A DNA stretch of 64,000 nt from Adiantum capillus-veneris (Eukaryota; Streptophyta; Polypodiopsida; Polypodiales; Pteridaceae). Where the stretch lies: NCBI GenBank assembly GCA_014529385.2, contig CM043966.1, positions 100,917,587 through 100,981,586 of the forward strand, read 5' to 3'. Below are positions 11,681-22,565 of this stretch, in pieces. Position 1 is the first letter of the stretch. Each line of letters opens with the position of its first letter. Position numbers and translations under genes: made by a program. The notes under the pieces were generated by a model, which made no database searches, had not been told where the DNA came from, and saw only the letters and a program-made list of their open reading frames with translations.

Positions 11681-11794
11681 GGACACTTTTATGTCCTGTT
11701 AGGTTACCAACCTAGTGTTAAGCCTTAGGGGTTTGTTTACACAACGACATTATGCCTAGGTAGTTTTTAAAACATTCGAATGGTCATATGGCGT

Positions 11795-12730
11795 TGTCAA
11801 GAGTTTTTTGGAGCAAGGGATTGCGCATATGTACATATACATGCATGGTGCATCAAATAAAGGATTGCCCATTTTCCTTAGCCAGGTGGTTATGTGGGGC
11901 CCACATGTGTACAGGTAGGACAGGGTGTACATAGTGCATCGATTTTCACTATTACCAGTACCACTGTGTTTTTCTACAATAATGAGGAGTTTATAGCGCG
12001 TAAAACTTCTGGAGGAAGCTATCCGCGGGCCGACGACGTGAGGTCAGCAGGTGCGTCAGATGGCATCTAGTGGCGTCAGGAGGGCGAACGAGGTCAATAT
12101 TTGCACGCGGATGAGGACGGACACAACGTGGGTGTTTTCTCATGAGAATTATGTAGAAAGGTCATCATTAGGACCACTTTTTGGGGCCACTTCACGTGGT
12201 GGCGAGATGCATTATTGGAAAAAAGCTGAGTGCCAGGTGTGCGGATGATGCAAAAAGGTGACAACTATGCACTGCGAGGTCAGTTTTTGGCATGTTCGGG
12301 GTCCGTTTGAGGTCATCTAAAAGGCCAAGGGTGCCCAAGTAATAAAGCTAAGTGTGGGAACTGAAAAAACAGAGAGAAGACCAGAAAAAACGTGGAGAAG
12401 AGAGGAGGAACAGCCGCAGCTGTGTTTTTGCTCATTTTGGAGCCTGTTTTGGCCGTAAACTGCTCATCCGAGGTCGGATTTGAGCACTTTGACATTGTAG
12501 ACTGGGGTTTTGGGCCGTTCCGGACGCGATGGCGCTGTCCATTTTGCCAAATTCCTCACTCTTTTCCTGCTGTTTTTCTGTGTAAGTTTCTCCTATGAGC
12601 GAAGTTTCTGCTCTAGTTTGTGATTGTATCTGGCTTATTTTACCCATATTGTGTGAGCTATTTGCCCCATTGGTGTTGGCCCAAGCTCATTTGTATCTAA
12701 ACATCAGAAATTCTCCTCTTTTGAGCTGAG

Positions 12731-12766
<36 letters not shown>

Positions 12767-12947
12767 TGTGTGGAGTGGGCAAGTGGATAGTCTCTCTCCT
12801 CTCACTCCAGAGGTGTGTTCCCTGTCTCGGCCAGGTGTGTTGTCTAAGCCGAGTGGTGCCCCATAGTGTGTGTGTGTGTGTGTATCTTCCCAAGAGTGTG
12901 TGTCAGGTCGTTATAGAGACGCTGCGTGTGTTTTCATCCCGCTCACA
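11795..12947 (+). repeat. gypsy-B 5' LTR
   Basis: 1153 bp. It contains (GT)n tracts at about 12736-12765 and 12868-12882, longer than in the 3' LTR. It shares TGTC[A/G]GGAG-like starts and CTCACA ends with its partner and with the inverted remnant at 40213-41338. Confidence 0.92.
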
Positions 12948-13663
12948 TTCTTTTTCTTCGAGTACCTTCTGCTTCGAGCTTCAAGCTTCGAGATTCGGGA
13001 TTATAGGTTACAGGTTGCAGATTACAGGTTACAGGTTACAGGGATAGGTACAGGTACAAGTGATTCACACAGGTACAGGTAGCTGGAGTACAGTGATATA
13101 CTAGCAGTGATGTCACTTGCAGTTGTTGTGGGTATGCATCACTTGGCGCCTATTTGAGCGCATTGTCTGCTGGATTGTACATTATTTGTGGAAACTGCCA
13201 TTGTACGCATTTGTGGAGCCATACTTGGTTGTATTTGGCAGTCCCCGCCATTTTTGAGACTTGGTCTGGAAGATAGTCATTTTTGAGACTTGACTATACG
13301 CGATTTGCATTAGCCTTCATGTGAGGGTCGATAGCGTGAGGTTTTTATTGAGCTGGGGGATTCTCAAATGTGGAGATCCTTTCGGTGATACAGGTAGCTG
13401 GAGCACCCTTTTTGTGACCTCGCCATAGGCTATGTACTAGTGAGTCCTACTTGATGCTCGGGTTCTATTGTTGACAGTTTATGCATACATAGACAGTCTA
13501 TATTTTGGGTTCCTACTGCTCTACTTCTGGGGAAACTCTGCCAAAATTTTTCCAAGTTATGATGGTTGGTTTTTTGGTATTTTGAGCCATTTATGCTGTT
13601 ATGCTGCTGAAATTTTGGCAAAAATCAGAGGATAAGTCAGGTGTGCCTTCATGGTTGGCTTTA
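12948..13663 (+). other. gypsy-B leader before the small ORF
   Basis: Untranslated leader of the genomic RNA. It holds a run of overlapping GGTTACAG/GGTACAG motifs at about 13005-13085 with a related copy at 13389. No standard tRNA-complementary primer site was found at the LTR border, so the priming tRNA is unknown. Confidence 0.6.
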
Positions 13664-13882
13664 ATGGATGATCAAAATGGCCCTCATTTCACTCCTTTTC
13701 ATTTAACTCAAAGGATTCAGATTAATGTTCATGTGTCCAGGAAGATCTTTTTCCAGCAGCGCATAGTCTTTATGTTTGGGCCAAGAAGATTGAGAGAGAT
13801 CCTGGAATTTCCTTTGCCTGTTGTCATTCCGATGATCAACTATGAAAACTCATTTGATGTGCATGTGTTTGTCCTTATCTAA
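13664..13882 (+). CDS. Conserved small leader protein (72 aa) upstream of gag
   Basis: A 72-codon ORF starting MDDQNG and ending FVLI lies between the LTR and gag, in the same frame as gag but closed by a TAA. It aligns without gaps, and with identical length, to the ORF at 54105-54323 in the unrelated gypsy-D element. I count about 38 of 72 identical residues, including SRKI, QQRIVF, FGP.RL.EIL and SFDV. Codons for shared residues usually differ (FGP is TTTGGGCCA here, TTCGGCCCT there), which points to selection on the protein. An upstream ATG at 13601 would add 21 residues, but the homology starts at 13664. It is small, with alternating hydrophobic residues suggesting beta strands, and has no signal peptide. 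The function is unknown. Confidence 0.8.
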   Translation: MDDQNGPHFTPFHLTQRIQINVHVSRKIFFQQRIVFMFGPRRLREILEFPLPVVIPMINYENSFDVHVFVLI

Positions 13883-13984
13883 AGTTGAGCTCCATTGAAG
13901 TTTCTGGGGATTGGGTAGTCAAATGTTTTGGGTTCTTGCACGTGTGTTCAAAGGGGTTCTCAAAGCATTGTAACTTGGGTAGCC

Positions 13985-14443
13985 ATGGCTTTCTCTTATC
14001 CGGAGTTTCATGGAAGAAGTGATGAAGATGTGGAAGAATTGTTCGAAAAGATGGAGGTTGCCTGCATTAGCAACCAGATTCATGACCCTACGCAAATGTT
14101 ACGCCTTCTCCAAATTTGTTTGAAGAGTGATGCACGAGTTTGGTCCAAGGCATTTGAAGAGGAGTTGCGTGCAGCAGATCCACCTATAAGATTGAGTTGG
14201 GACAATCTAAGGCATGGATTGGAAGTGGAGTTTGTGAAGATAGAAGATCCTGACAAAGTGTGGCAGGAAGTACAGGCTTTGGTGCAAAAGGAAGGTGAGC
14301 CAGTAGATGCGTACATACGTAAGTTTTCATTGGCATGGGAGCGAATGTGCAAGGCTTTAGCACCACAGGTACCCCCGCCTGACATGATGAAGAAGGACAG
14401 GTTCTTGGCTAGTCTTTGGGAGAATATACGGGGGGGGAGCTAA
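13985..14443 (+). pseudogene. gypsy-B Gag N-terminal part
   Basis: The likely start is MAFSYPEFHG at 13985; an earlier in-frame ATG at 13928 is less likely. It carries the retrotransposon Gag domain: LLQICLKSDARVWSKAFEEEL and the QEVQALVQKEGEPVDAYIRKF segment typical of gypsy Gag. At 14430-14437 a run of eight G shifts the frame and produces a stop at 14443. A run of six would continue into the next frame (ENIRGELKKPRTYED). The rest of Gag therefore lies in the 14416-17340 frame. Confidence 0.88.
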
Positions 14444-17340
14444 AGAAGCCTAGGACATATGAAGATGCACTAGAGGTAGCAAGGAACAAAGAGTGGAAGC
14501 TGAGGAAAATGAGTCAGTTAGGGGTGGAGTCTTTGCCAATGAGGTCTGAATTTCATCCTATAGAGTCTTTACAAGGGCGCATGTCAGGGGTTCATCACGA
14601 ACCAGTGGTTCGTGTTACTACTCAGGTTATGTCAGCAATGGTCACTACAACAGTGCAAGATGATGGGCTAAGGCAAGACATGAGGCAAATGGTAGATTTG
14701 ATGAAGAATCTCAGCCTAAACATGCTAGGTCAAGTGGGAAATAATCGAGGTCGAGGGAGGTATGCAAATCAGCCAGGAGGTGAAGAAAGACCTAGGAATG
14801 GTGTTGGACAAAGCAATGGTAGGTTTTGGAGGCAGACGCCCACCTGTTACAATTGTGGAGAGTTGGGTCACATCAGCCCGCAATGTGATAAGCCACCAAG
14901 GATGGGGGGAGACATGTATCCATTGCCAAGACAGGTGCTAACTAGGTCAAATGATTATGGCATCGAAATTAAGGGAGACGAAGGAACCAGTGGACTGACC
15001 CAGGAGGAAAAGGAAAAGACAAAAGTGCTAAGTGTAGTCACCTTGGAGAAGGCATCAAAGCTAGAGGATACATTAGTGATGCCTATTGGGAAGATGACCA
15101 CAGAGGATAAGGAAGGAAGAAGTGCCCCAGGTCCTAGTAAGAAGAAAGGAAAGAGCCATGAAGGCGAGGATGTCAAGGCCAAGAGGAAAAGGAGAGCTCG
15201 TCGAAAGTTTCATGTTTCATATTTTCCACTAGGGGATGGGCAATTAAGCTATGACTTGAAGGAGGATCTGACAAGCAGGAAGGCAGATGTTACTTTTGGG
15301 CAGCTTATAGAGATGGTGCCTAAGCTAAAGCGACAGTGGAAGAGGATGGTTAACCCAATGGAGAAAGAGCCAGAGAGAGGTTCAGTAAAGGTGTTGGCAA
15401 TGGATGAGCTACCAGACATTTGTCCAATAGTAGATGTGTGGCATAAAAGGAAAAATTTGGGACAAGGTTATGTGGATGGCGGAGCCCAAATATGCGTCAT
15501 AACACACTCATGCAATGAGAAGATGGGTCTCACAGTGGCTGGGGTGTCAGGTTTTCGGATCAGATTGGTAAACCATCAAAAAGTAAAATTCTTAGGTGTT
15601 GTAAAGAGCTTAGAAGTGGAGGCATATGATGCAAAGGCAGTGGTTGATTTTCATGTGATGCCAACAGGGTTGGGAGCATATCCTATTATACTGGGCAGAC
15701 CATGGTTATGTGCAGTGGGAGCTGTTCAAGATTGGCGACATGGTACGATTAGTCTCTATGGAAAGACAGGTACCAAGAAGCTTTATAATATGGACACAAG
15801 GAAACGATTAGAGGAGCTTTATGAAGATGAGGATGAGTCTAGTGATGAAGACTCTTCCACGGTGATAGATGAGGACAGTGATAGCACTACCAGCAGTGAT
15901 GAGGATGCTGATGTTGCATTTCTTTTGATGGACAAAGAAATCCAGGAGATTGGTTTAGTTGCATTTGCGAATGAGGTTGAAGATGAAAGTGAAGGGCCTT
16001 ATGAAGTGATTGAAGAGCTGATGCAAACCAAGGTTGAGTTGTCAAAGAAGCAGGAATTAATAACGCAAATGATTAGTGGAGACCTCTCAGCTATGGAGAA
16101 GGATATATATTTGCACATGCTGGCTAGTTTTCCTGATTTGTTCATTACTTCATATGAAGAGATCAGAGGGTTCAAGGGCGAAGAGATGCATATAGAGCTG
16201 AAAGAAGGTGCTAAGCCAGTGCGGCAAAGGCTAAGAAGGATGGGTCAAGAGCAAATGGAAGCCTTGCGGGTAGAGGTGGACAAGTTATTGAAGGCAGGGT
16301 TCATAGTTCCAGTGGAGACCACAGAATGGGTGAGTCCAGTTGTAGTCAGTCCAAAGAAGGATGGGAAGTGGAGAATTTGTGTAGATTTTAAACCCTTAAA
16401 TGCAGCCACTAAAAAGAACCCATATCCTCTTCCATTCATTGATCAGATCTTGGATTCAGTGGCAGGTTATGAGAGGTACAGTGTGTGTGATGGTTTTTCA
16501 GGCCATTTTCAATTGAAGATTTCTCTTAAAGACCGCACAAAGACAACTTTCATTACACCATGGGGCTGCTATTGCTACACAGTATTGCCATTTGGGTTGT
16601 CAAATGGACCTTCCTTCTATCAAGAGAGAGCAAATTGGGTGTTGGAACCATTCATTGGTAGTTGTGTTAAAGCTTTTATGGATGACTTCTGTGTCTATAG
16701 CAGTAGGGCTGATCACCATGAGAAGCTGCAGATGGTATTGGCTCGATATGATGAATGTGGAGGACAACTAAATCCAAAGAAATGTCATCTAGCACAGCCA
16801 AGGGTGAAGTTATTGGGCCATATGGTGTCAGAAAATGGCATTGAGGCTGATCCAGATAAGGTGAAGTCTATTATTCTTCTTCCATCACCTATGAGTACGA
16901 AGCAATTGGCAACCTTTATACACAAAGTGAAGTACATGGCACGGTTTATTCCATTGTCTTCGCAGCTTCTTTATCCATTAGAGCAAGTGGCAAAGCATGA
17001 TCCATTGCAATGGGATGACAAGTGTGAAGAAGTGTTTCAAGAGGTGAAAGAGGTGTTAGGGGGGTTGTCAGCCATGCAGGCTCCTGATTGGGAGAAAGTT
17101 TTTTATGTAAATCCATCAGTAGGGGATGATGCCATTGGAGCCATGCTATTGCAAAAGGGGAAGGGCAGCCATTATATGAGGCCAGTGTATTGTGCAAGCC
17201 GAGTGAAGTTGGTAGCGGAGAGAAAGTTATCGGAAGTAGAGCTAGTGATGGCCAGTGTAATATTTGCTTGTCGACGATTTCGTCATTACTTGCTACCACG
17301 GCCTTTTGTTTTCTTGACGAGTTATGCCTTTTTGCCATAG
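14416..17340 (+). pseudogene. gypsy-B Gag end, zinc knuckle, protease, RT, first RNase H
   Basis: A 974-codon open frame. In order: the Gag C-terminus; a CCHC zinc knuckle CYNCGELGHISPQC (about 14845-14886); a lysine-rich spacer; an aspartic protease with DGGAQICVI (about 15477) and ILGRPWL; an acidic Asp/Glu/Ser linker (about 15820-15915); RT with KDGKWRICVDFKPLN, LPFGLSNGPSFYQ and catalytic FMDD (16675-16686) intact; then the gypsy-type RNase H. In that RNase H the first catalytic Asp reads Asn (FYVNPS) and the region of the last Asp reads TSYAFLP, so it is probably dead. The frame ends at a TAG (17338-17340), and the same frame resumes at once. Protease matures the polyprotein and RT copies the genomic RNA. 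Confidence 0.93.
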
Positions 17341-17358
17341 TTAATTAATGGTATTAAC

Positions 17359-18966
17359 ATGTCAAATGTGGTGAAGAAATGGGTAATTGAGCTGCAAGAG
17401 TTTGAGTTCTCTTTTCTAGTGGAAGATAGTACAAGGGCTACCCTAGCTGATTTGTTGACCTACAAGGAGAATCCCCTTATTGTTAAAGAAGAGGTGGTGA
17501 GAAAGGTAGTTGAAGAAGTGTCACAGATGAGCCATGCACATGTGTTGTTCTTTGATGGTTCATACAGAAAGAGCCACGATGCAGCTTCAAGGGGTATAAC
17601 ACTTTATGATCCAGAGGGGAAGCTAGTATGCAAGAGAGGGTTCAAATTAGATGCGCATAGTAACAATGAGGCTGAATATGCTACATTGGAAGCCGGATTA
17701 AACATTTGTTTGAAGCATGGGGTTCGAAGGTTGAGCATAAAAGGTGATGCCTTGTTAGTGGTGAAGCAAGTGCTGGGTGTGTGGAAGAGCAAGAACACCT
17801 CATTGAAGGAAATGTGCTTCAGAATTAAAGGCCTGTTAAAAAAGTTCAAAGCATGGAGCATCAGACACATTGAACGTGCTCTAAATGGAGAGGCACATGA
17901 AGCAGCTCAAGGCATGATTGGGGAGCTATTTGTGTTGAGGACCACTTTACCTCTTTATCATGGCCGGGAAAGTTTGGCTCAAGAAGAGGAGTTTTTGCTA
18001 ACAGGAATTATTCCAAAGGAGATTCAGAAGTCTAAGAAGTATGGCTTTGTGCGTAGAGCATACAGGTACAAATTGATTGGTGATGTCTTATACATGAAAG
18101 GGGCTGATCTCGTGTTGAGACGTGTACCTTGGCGGGAGGAGCTTTACAGAGTGTTGGAAGAGAATCATGAAGGCGCATGTGGTGGCCATTTTTCTCTAAA
18201 GATCACCTTGCATAAGATTTTGCAAGAGGGGTATGTATGGCCTAGTTTGCACAAGGATGTTCACCATTGGTGTAGGTCTTGCAATAGATGTCGAGCATTT
18301 GGGAAGAGAGTGTTGAAGCCAGAGCTACGAAAAACCATTATGGCGTTTGATGTGTTTGAAAAGTGGGGGATTGATGCAATAGGCCCGTTACCTATCACAA
18401 GCAGAGGCAAAAGCTATATCCTGACGGCAGTGGACTATCTCTCTAGATGGGCAGAGGCTATAGCAATAAAACAGATTACTGCAAAGGATGTGGCAAAATT
18501 TGTGTATGATGAAATATGTTGCAAGTTTGGGGTGCCATTAGAGCTACTTTCAGATAAGGGGCTAGGATTTAGAGCTAAACTGCTAGACTTCTTATGCACA
18601 AAGATAAAGATTACGCACCAGCATACCACTCCTTATTACCTGCAGTGTAATGGCTTAAATGAAAGATTCAATGATGAGTTGGTACAAATTCTTTCTAAAG
18701 TGACAGAGCACCAAGGAAAGAATTGGGATTTGGAATTGCCTAGTGCATTATGGGCTTACCGTACTTCGGTGAAGACAGGTACTGGGTTTACTCCATTTCA
18801 TTTGGTGTATGGAAAGGAAGCACTATTGCCTGTGGAGGTAGAGTTGCCTGCGGTCAAGATGTTAGAGAAGTTGCTTGGGCCGCCTAGTGATGCATTCAAA
18901 GAGAGGCTCTTGCAGTTACAAGAGGTCCAGTTGGATAGGATGAGCGCATTGGAGCATTATGGGTAG
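17359..18966 (+). pseudogene. gypsy-B second RNase H and integrase
   Basis: Same frame as the preceding ORF, after one stop. It begins with the tether end of the first RNase H, then a second RNase H of the kind found in Tat elements: FFDGSYR (first Asp), NNEAEYATLEAGL (Glu) and IKGDALLVVKQV (Asp). The last acidic site reads His (NGEAHEAAQ). Next is integrase with the zinc domain (HEGACGGH...CRSCNRC) and the D, D, E core: WGIDAIGPLP, LLSDKGLGF, NGLNERFN. A TAG at 18964-18966 interrupts the C-terminus. The integrase catalytic triad is intact. Confidence 0.92.
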
Positions 18967-19332
18967 ATGCAGGATAAGGCTTTGACAAAGATAAATGAAA
19001 AGGTCAAAAGTAAGGGTATCAAGAAACATGACTTGGTTTTGCGCTACAACAGGAAGCTGGACAACACCTTCCAAAAGAAGTTTCAAATTAAGTGGGAAGG
19101 CCCTTTCAAGGTAGTGGAGTGTTTTCCAAATGGCACATATCAGCTGGCTAACCTGGATGGTGTTCTACATAAGTCAAGGGTAAATGGGTTGCGTCTTAAA
19201 TTGTATCATGCTAGATTGATGATGGTGGATAAAGATGAGCTGTCTAAGGATCAAGCAGTGTTGGTGAGGGATGAGGAGACCTGTGATGCGGCGAGTCTCA
19301 TATCTCTCTTTGTTGCTGCTAATCATGAATGA
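18967..19332 (+). pseudogene. gypsy-B integrase C-terminal domain
   Basis: Continues the integrase frame after the stop at 18966. It has the GPY/F-like fold signature (WEGPFKVVECFPNGTYQLANLDG) used for DNA binding. No chromodomain follows, and the frame ends 28 bp before the 3' LTR. Confidence 0.85.
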
Positions 19333-19360
19333 TCTAGCAGGCTAGGGGATGGGCAAATTA

Positions 19361-20296
19361 TGTAAGGAGTTTTTTGGAGCAAGGGATTGCGCATATGTAC
19401 ATATACATGCATGGTGCATCAAATAAAGGATTGCCCATTTTCCTTAGCCAGGTGGTTATGTGGGGCCCACATGTGTACAGGTAGGACAGGGTGTACATAG
19501 TGCATCGATTTTCACTATTACCAGTACCACTGTGTTTTTCTACAATAATGAGGAGTTTATAGCGCGTAAAACTTCTGGAGGAAGCTATCCGCGGGCCGAC
19601 GACGTGAGGTCAGCAGGTGCGTCAGATGGCATCTAGTGGCGTCAGGAGGGCGAACGAGGTCAATATTTGCACGCGGATGAGGACGGACACAACGTGGGTG
19701 TTTTCTCATGAGAATTATGTAGAAAGGTCATCATTAGGACCACTTTTTGGGGCCACTTCACGTGGTGGCGAGATGCATTATTGGAAAAAAGCTGAGTGCC
19801 AGGTGTGCGGATGATGCAAAAAGGTGACAACTATGCACTGCGAGGTCAGTTTTTGGCATGTTCGGGGTCCGTTTGAGGTCATCTAAAAGGCCAAGGGTGC
19901 CCAAGTAATAAAGCTAAGTGTGGGAACTGAAAAAACAGAGAGAAGACCAGAAAAAACGTGGAGAAGAGAGGAGGAACAGCCGCAGCTGTGTTTTTGCTCA
20001 TTTTGGAGCCTGTTTTGGCCGTAAACTGCTCATCCGAGGTCGGATTTGAGCACTTTGACATTGTAGACTGGGGTTTTGGGCCGTTCCGGACGCGATGGCG
20101 CTGTCCATTTTGCCAAATTTCTCACTCTTTTCCTGCTGTTTTTCTGTGTAAGTTTCTCCTATGAGCGAAGTTTCTGCTCTAGTTTGTGATTGTATCTGGC
20201 TTATTTTACCCATATTGTGTGAGCTATTTGCCCCATTGGTGTTGGCCCAAGATCATTTGTATCTAAACATCAGAAATTCTTCTCTTTTGAGCTGAG

Positions 20297-20329
<33 letters not shown>

Positions 20330-20505
20330 CTGTGTGGAGTGGGCAAGTGGATAGTCTCTCTCCTCTCACTCCAGAGGTGTGTTCCCTGTCTCGGCCAGGT
20401 GTGTTGTCTAAGCCGAGTGGTGCCCCATAGTGTGTGTGTGTATCTTCCCAAGAGTGTGTGTCGGGTCGTTATAGAGGCGCTGTGTGTGTTTTCATCCCGC
20501 TCACA
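19361..20505 (+). repeat. gypsy-B 3' LTR
   Basis: 1145 bp, ending CTCACA, followed by GCGT. Nearly identical to 11795-12947. Confidence 0.92.
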
Positions 20506-20758
20506 GCGTGTAGCAGTTTTTGGATGTAACCGACATGCAATTTTTGCAGTTTCCTCTAGTCGTACTGCTATTTTTTCTCTGTAGTTCAATGATGATGATG
20601 AATATAGAGTGAATGCAATACTTTCTTATCTTCATTATGGTCTTTCTTCTTCATCTACTTTGCAATTTTGTGATTATATGTGCAGTCTCCTAGCTCGTTT
20701 ATCTTTACACTGCATGATCCTTGTGTTGATTACGTGTTAGGGTTGTGAGCCCCTAACA
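20506..20758 (+). repeat. Probable 3' end of the 5' LTR of gypsy-F
   Basis: The sequence ends CCCTAACA and is followed by TTGGTGATCC (20761-20770), which sits where a primer site would be. Gypsy-F coding sequence starts downstream, so this is read as the end of its LTR. The LTR start was not identified, and gypsy-B abuts on the left. Confidence 0.45.
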
Positions 20759-20814
20759 CTTTGGTGATCCTGCAAACTAGCTTGAATTCAGCCTGAACCA
20801 TATGGCACTCAGGA

Positions 20815-22565
20815 ATGCAGCAGGGAATTGATATGTTGGTTGACATAGGCCACCTGCAGGAATTTTCAAATTGGGTAACCCCGCAGGAAGAGTCTGAGGA
20901 ATATGCCACAAAGTTCTTGGAGGAGTTCTTTAGGGGCAATCAAAATTGCAATTGCTGACAAGGTAGTTACTTCATTTTTACCGTTCGGGGCATGCAACTT
21001 ACCTCCATGTTACAATCTGTATGAAAGAAAAGTGTTGGTACAGTATTTAAGACAGAAAATAAGAAACAATGTATGAGTGGGTTGGGCAAGGCTCCGATTT
21101 ACCACAACACTCATATGGCACAAGATTTAGATTGAGGAGAGAGTTTTCTGCAAGGGGAAGATAGGAAGAGGATTCAGAGAGTGATCCCAAGAAGAAATTG
21201 TAAGGGGGCTTGATGCAAGAGAAGAAACGGTTGGGGCGGGGACTGTACTGCAGGAACTTGAACATAGGCTGCAAGAGACTCCACCTGCAAACCAAGGAGG
21301 CCAACAAGAAAATCCTCCCATAGCAGACCCACTTTTGGGACAATTGGTTAATGTACTACTAACTCAAACAATCTTGAGTGTAAGAAGAAAATTGTAGTTT
21401 GTACCATCAGGGACAGGTACTTTACCTTTGAATTCACTCCCGATAAGAGTACTCAAAACACTTCCGATACCTTCAATGGCTGCACCAAATCCCAAAGTGG
21501 GCGCGGCAAAGTTCTGCGAGAAAAAGTCCCAAGATGCTGACAGCCACGTTGGTTAGTTTCAAACAAGGTGGTCTACAAGTGGTTATGAGGCGTTACATCC
21601 GAATGTAGTGAAGAAAGAGCGGGTAAGGCCATGGATTGGTTCTTGTAGTATGGCATGGCAAATTTTGCTGATTATAATGATTTGAGATAGAGATCTTTAT
21701 TAAGGTCCAGGGAGGATAAAACACTTGAAGACATTTTGAAGAAGTTGAGAAAATTGAAGCAGAAATATTTGTTGGTTGAAGATTATACACATAAAGTTAC
21801 GAATTTGAATAATAGACTGGAGGCAGAACAACAGCCTTTTATAGAGAAATTGGGAGACTACTTTTGTAAGGGACTCAAAAAGGAGTTCAGAAGTGCAGTG
21901 GGGCAGGGAGACTCCCATTAGCAAATGCACATGATTTTACTGGTTTGGTGGAAGCAGCTGCAAGAGATGAAATAAGATATGGAGGTAAGGCAGAACAAAA
22001 GGAGAATAAGAAGAAGAAGAAGACTGAGGATTTAGACTCAGAGTCAGAAAAGTCAAAGCCAGAAGATGAAGATTCAGATCAAGATATTAAGGAGGAAACT
22101 AATACTGAGGAGGAAGATTGGTGAGAAAAGAAGAAGAAGCAAAAGAAAGATAAGGGTAAGCAAAGAATGAAAAGAAGCAAGAAAGGAAGTAGTAAACTGC
22201 GGATGCACTCAACAAAAGCATTCAAGAAAAATTGCAGACAATTGGATTGAATCAGTTTGGAATGTCAAAAAAACCATATTGCCAGGTTTGTCAAAGAATT
22301 GGTCATGAATATGAAAACTATCACTATAATCCACATACAGGGGAAAAGAAGACCCGAGTATATTACTCAGAAAATGAGGGAGGCAGCTTCAAATGTGGTA
22401 GCTCCTTAGGGTGCTAACAGGAGATATCAGGGGCGTCCACCTAAAGAAGGTTTTAGAACCAAAATAATTGGGGATACCAGAACATCGATCAAAATAATAT
22501 GCAACAGTTGTTGCAATGTAATTACTGTGGAGCAGTAGGACATAGAAAAAGTCTTGATTGTGAAT
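20815..22565 (+). pseudogene. gypsy-F Gag remnants
   Basis: A 47-codon ORF (20815-20958, MQQGIDMLVD...) is followed by frame fragments of a helical Gag (for example 21736-21921, LRKLKQKYLLVEDYTHK). Then come an acidic Lys/Glu/Asp-rich stretch (21960-22190) and two zinc knuckles: a decayed one CQVCQRIGHEYENY near 22285 and an intact CX2CX4HX4C, CNYCGAVGHRKSLDC, near 22520. Stops and frame changes separate the parts. The 47-residue ORF could be a separate leader peptide, but it has no relation to the 13664-13882 family. Confidence 0.65.

Larger units (their letters stand above)
5332..11721. mobile_element. Putative DNA transposon with terminal inverted repeats, split by a copia insertion
   Basis: A 14-bp perfect inverted repeat, TTAACACTAGGTTG at 5332-5345 and its complement at 11708-11721, bounds the region. 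Just inside each end lies the same near-palindrome GGACACTTTTATGTCC (5352-5367 and 11681-11696). The flanks GTCTTAGCT (5323-5331) and GCCTTAGGG (11722-11730) agree at 6 of 9 bases, which could be a decayed 9-bp target duplication as in Mutator-like elements. Removing the copia element at 5927-10982 leaves about 1.3 kb of non-coding sequence, so the transposon would be non-autonomous. The superfamily is not settled: CACTA and its complement lie 4 bp inside the ends, but the flanking trinucleotides do not match. An ORF of 96 codons at 11267-11557 has no recognisable domain. Confidence 0.5.
11795..20505 (+). mobile_element. Ty3/gypsy retrotransposon, Tat type (gypsy-B)
   Basis: LTRs of 1153 and 1145 bp (TGTC/TGTA...CTCACA) bound a 6.4-kb interior. 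The base quartet GCGT lies directly outside both ends (11791-11794 and 20506-20509), a probable 4-bp target duplication. The order is leader with a small ORF, gag, zinc knuckle, protease, RT, RNase H, second RNase H, integrase. The second RNase H marks the Tat branch of plant gypsy elements. The LTRs differ at fewer than a dozen positions by eye apart from GT-repeat length, so this is one of the youngest insertions in the window. Two in-frame stops and one G-run frameshift damage the coding region. Confidence 0.93.

Noticed and set aside
12051-12647. Small ORFs repeated in both gypsy-B LTRs
   Set aside because: They are identical only because the LTRs are young; in the diverged copy at 40213-41338 the frames are not all kept, so there is no sign of selection, unlike the leader ORF.
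12687-13082. Cys-Val and His-Thr repeat ORFs on both strands (also at 20263-20589, 40116-40446, 28736-29118)
   Set aside because: They translate (GT)n/(CA)n tracts in the gypsy-B LTR copies and the satellite; no homology or conserved start.
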